Positions 63,859 to 64,000 of a DNA stretch of 64,000 nucleotides are shown piece after piece. Position 1 is the first letter of the stretch; each line of letters starts with the position of its first letter. The DNA comes from Neobacillus mesonae. Its GTDB lineage: Bacteria > Bacillota > Bacilli > Bacillales > Cytobacillaceae. Made by a program: the position numbers and the translations under genes. Below the pieces are notes generated by a model. The model was given only the letters and a program-made list of their open reading frames with translations. It made no database searches and was not told where the DNA came from. Where the stretch lies: positions 1 through 64,000 of the forward strand of contig NZ_JAMBNQ010000021.1 of NCBI RefSeq assembly GCF_023715155.1, in the 5' to 3' direction.

Positions 63859-64000
63859 ATGGAACAGAAAGACTTTGAAAAAATATATGAGCAATATAAG
63901 CAGCAGAGCGAGGGTCAGGCACAGGCTGAAGCGGACCGGAGTAATCCTGATGGTAAGGAAGAGTTTATTGCGGTGAAGAAAAATGATGACGGAGATATCA
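63859..64000 (+). CDS. DUF3892-like small protein, partial at window edge
   Basis: From an ATG behind CGGAGGTGG the frame reads MEQKDFEKIYEQYKQQSEG, then an acidic linker and EEFIAVKKNDDGDI at the window end. The last part looks like the start of a DUF3892 domain, found in short Bacillus proteins of unknown function. The remainder is outside the window. Confidence 0.55.
   Translation, partial: MEQKDFEKIYEQYKQQSEGQAQAEADRSNPDGKEEFIAVKKNDDGDI

Overview
The window looks like chromosome of a low-GC, spore-forming member of the Bacillaceae (Neobacillus/Bacillus-like; the genus is my inference). Support comes from strong Bacillus-type ribosome-binding sites with frequent TTG/GTG starts, a KinD-like sporulation kinase, a BirA operator before bioB, a preQ1-I riboswitch before queT, lutABC with lutR, and many intrinsic terminators. 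No rRNA, tRNA, CRISPR array or prophage is visible. The left edge is the end of an IS3-family element.

Layout. 1-460: IS150-like OrfA end. 480-8785: a sigma-54-controlled locus with an upstream palindrome, a -24/-12 promoter, an MHS-type transporter, aldehyde dehydrogenase, iron alcohol dehydrogenase, an R2-like ligand-binding oxidase (R2lox), and two sigma-54 activators (CBS-type and PAS-type). 8884-14561: an MFS exporter behind three stacked terminator-like hairpins, small membrane proteins, a dicarboxylate/amino-acid symporter and a KinD-like kinase. 14761-20413: a phospholipase-A2-like gene with an in-frame TGA at a conserved Cys position, a tandem array, an ECF sigma/anti-sigma pair, VWA proteins, and decayed signal peptidase and peptidase E genes. 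20545-30419: PadR/DUF2812, bioB, a class V aminotransferase, a truncated lactate permease, lutR-lutABC and an ornithine cyclodeaminase homologue. 30861-40979: the potABCD operon (minus strand), DoxX, an exonuclease, DinB, QueT with its riboswitch, a large uncharacterised protein, a three-way-junction element and an OFA-like MFS transporter. 41553-53948: DUF2254, amidase, truncated haemoglobin, a 1.2-kb tandem array, alpha-glucosidase, a GGDEF/EAL protein, a heme A synthase homologue and a LiaG-like protein. 54158-64000: two transporters, an AHSA1/ArsR pair, dipeptidase, DUF488, haemolysin III with a divergent DUF1836 regulator, an EamA transporter, a pectin-lyase-fold protein and the start of a DUF3892-like gene.

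The most striking non-coding feature is four intergenic tandem-repeat arrays (15179-15480, 22775-23035, 28750-29136, 45797-46992). Three have an exact 52-bp period and the fourth has the same basic period disturbed by indels. Three of them (first, second, fourth) can be aligned to a common hairpin layout of 8-nt arm, 9-nt loop, 8-nt arm, with compensatory base changes between and within arrays. 52 bp is close to five turns of B-DNA.

The best candidate for an unusual functional system is the sigma-54 operon. It links uptake of an unknown substrate to two NAD(P)-type dehydrogenases and an R2lox that keeps all six expected metal ligands and the Val-Tyr pair that forms the ether cross-link in characterised members.
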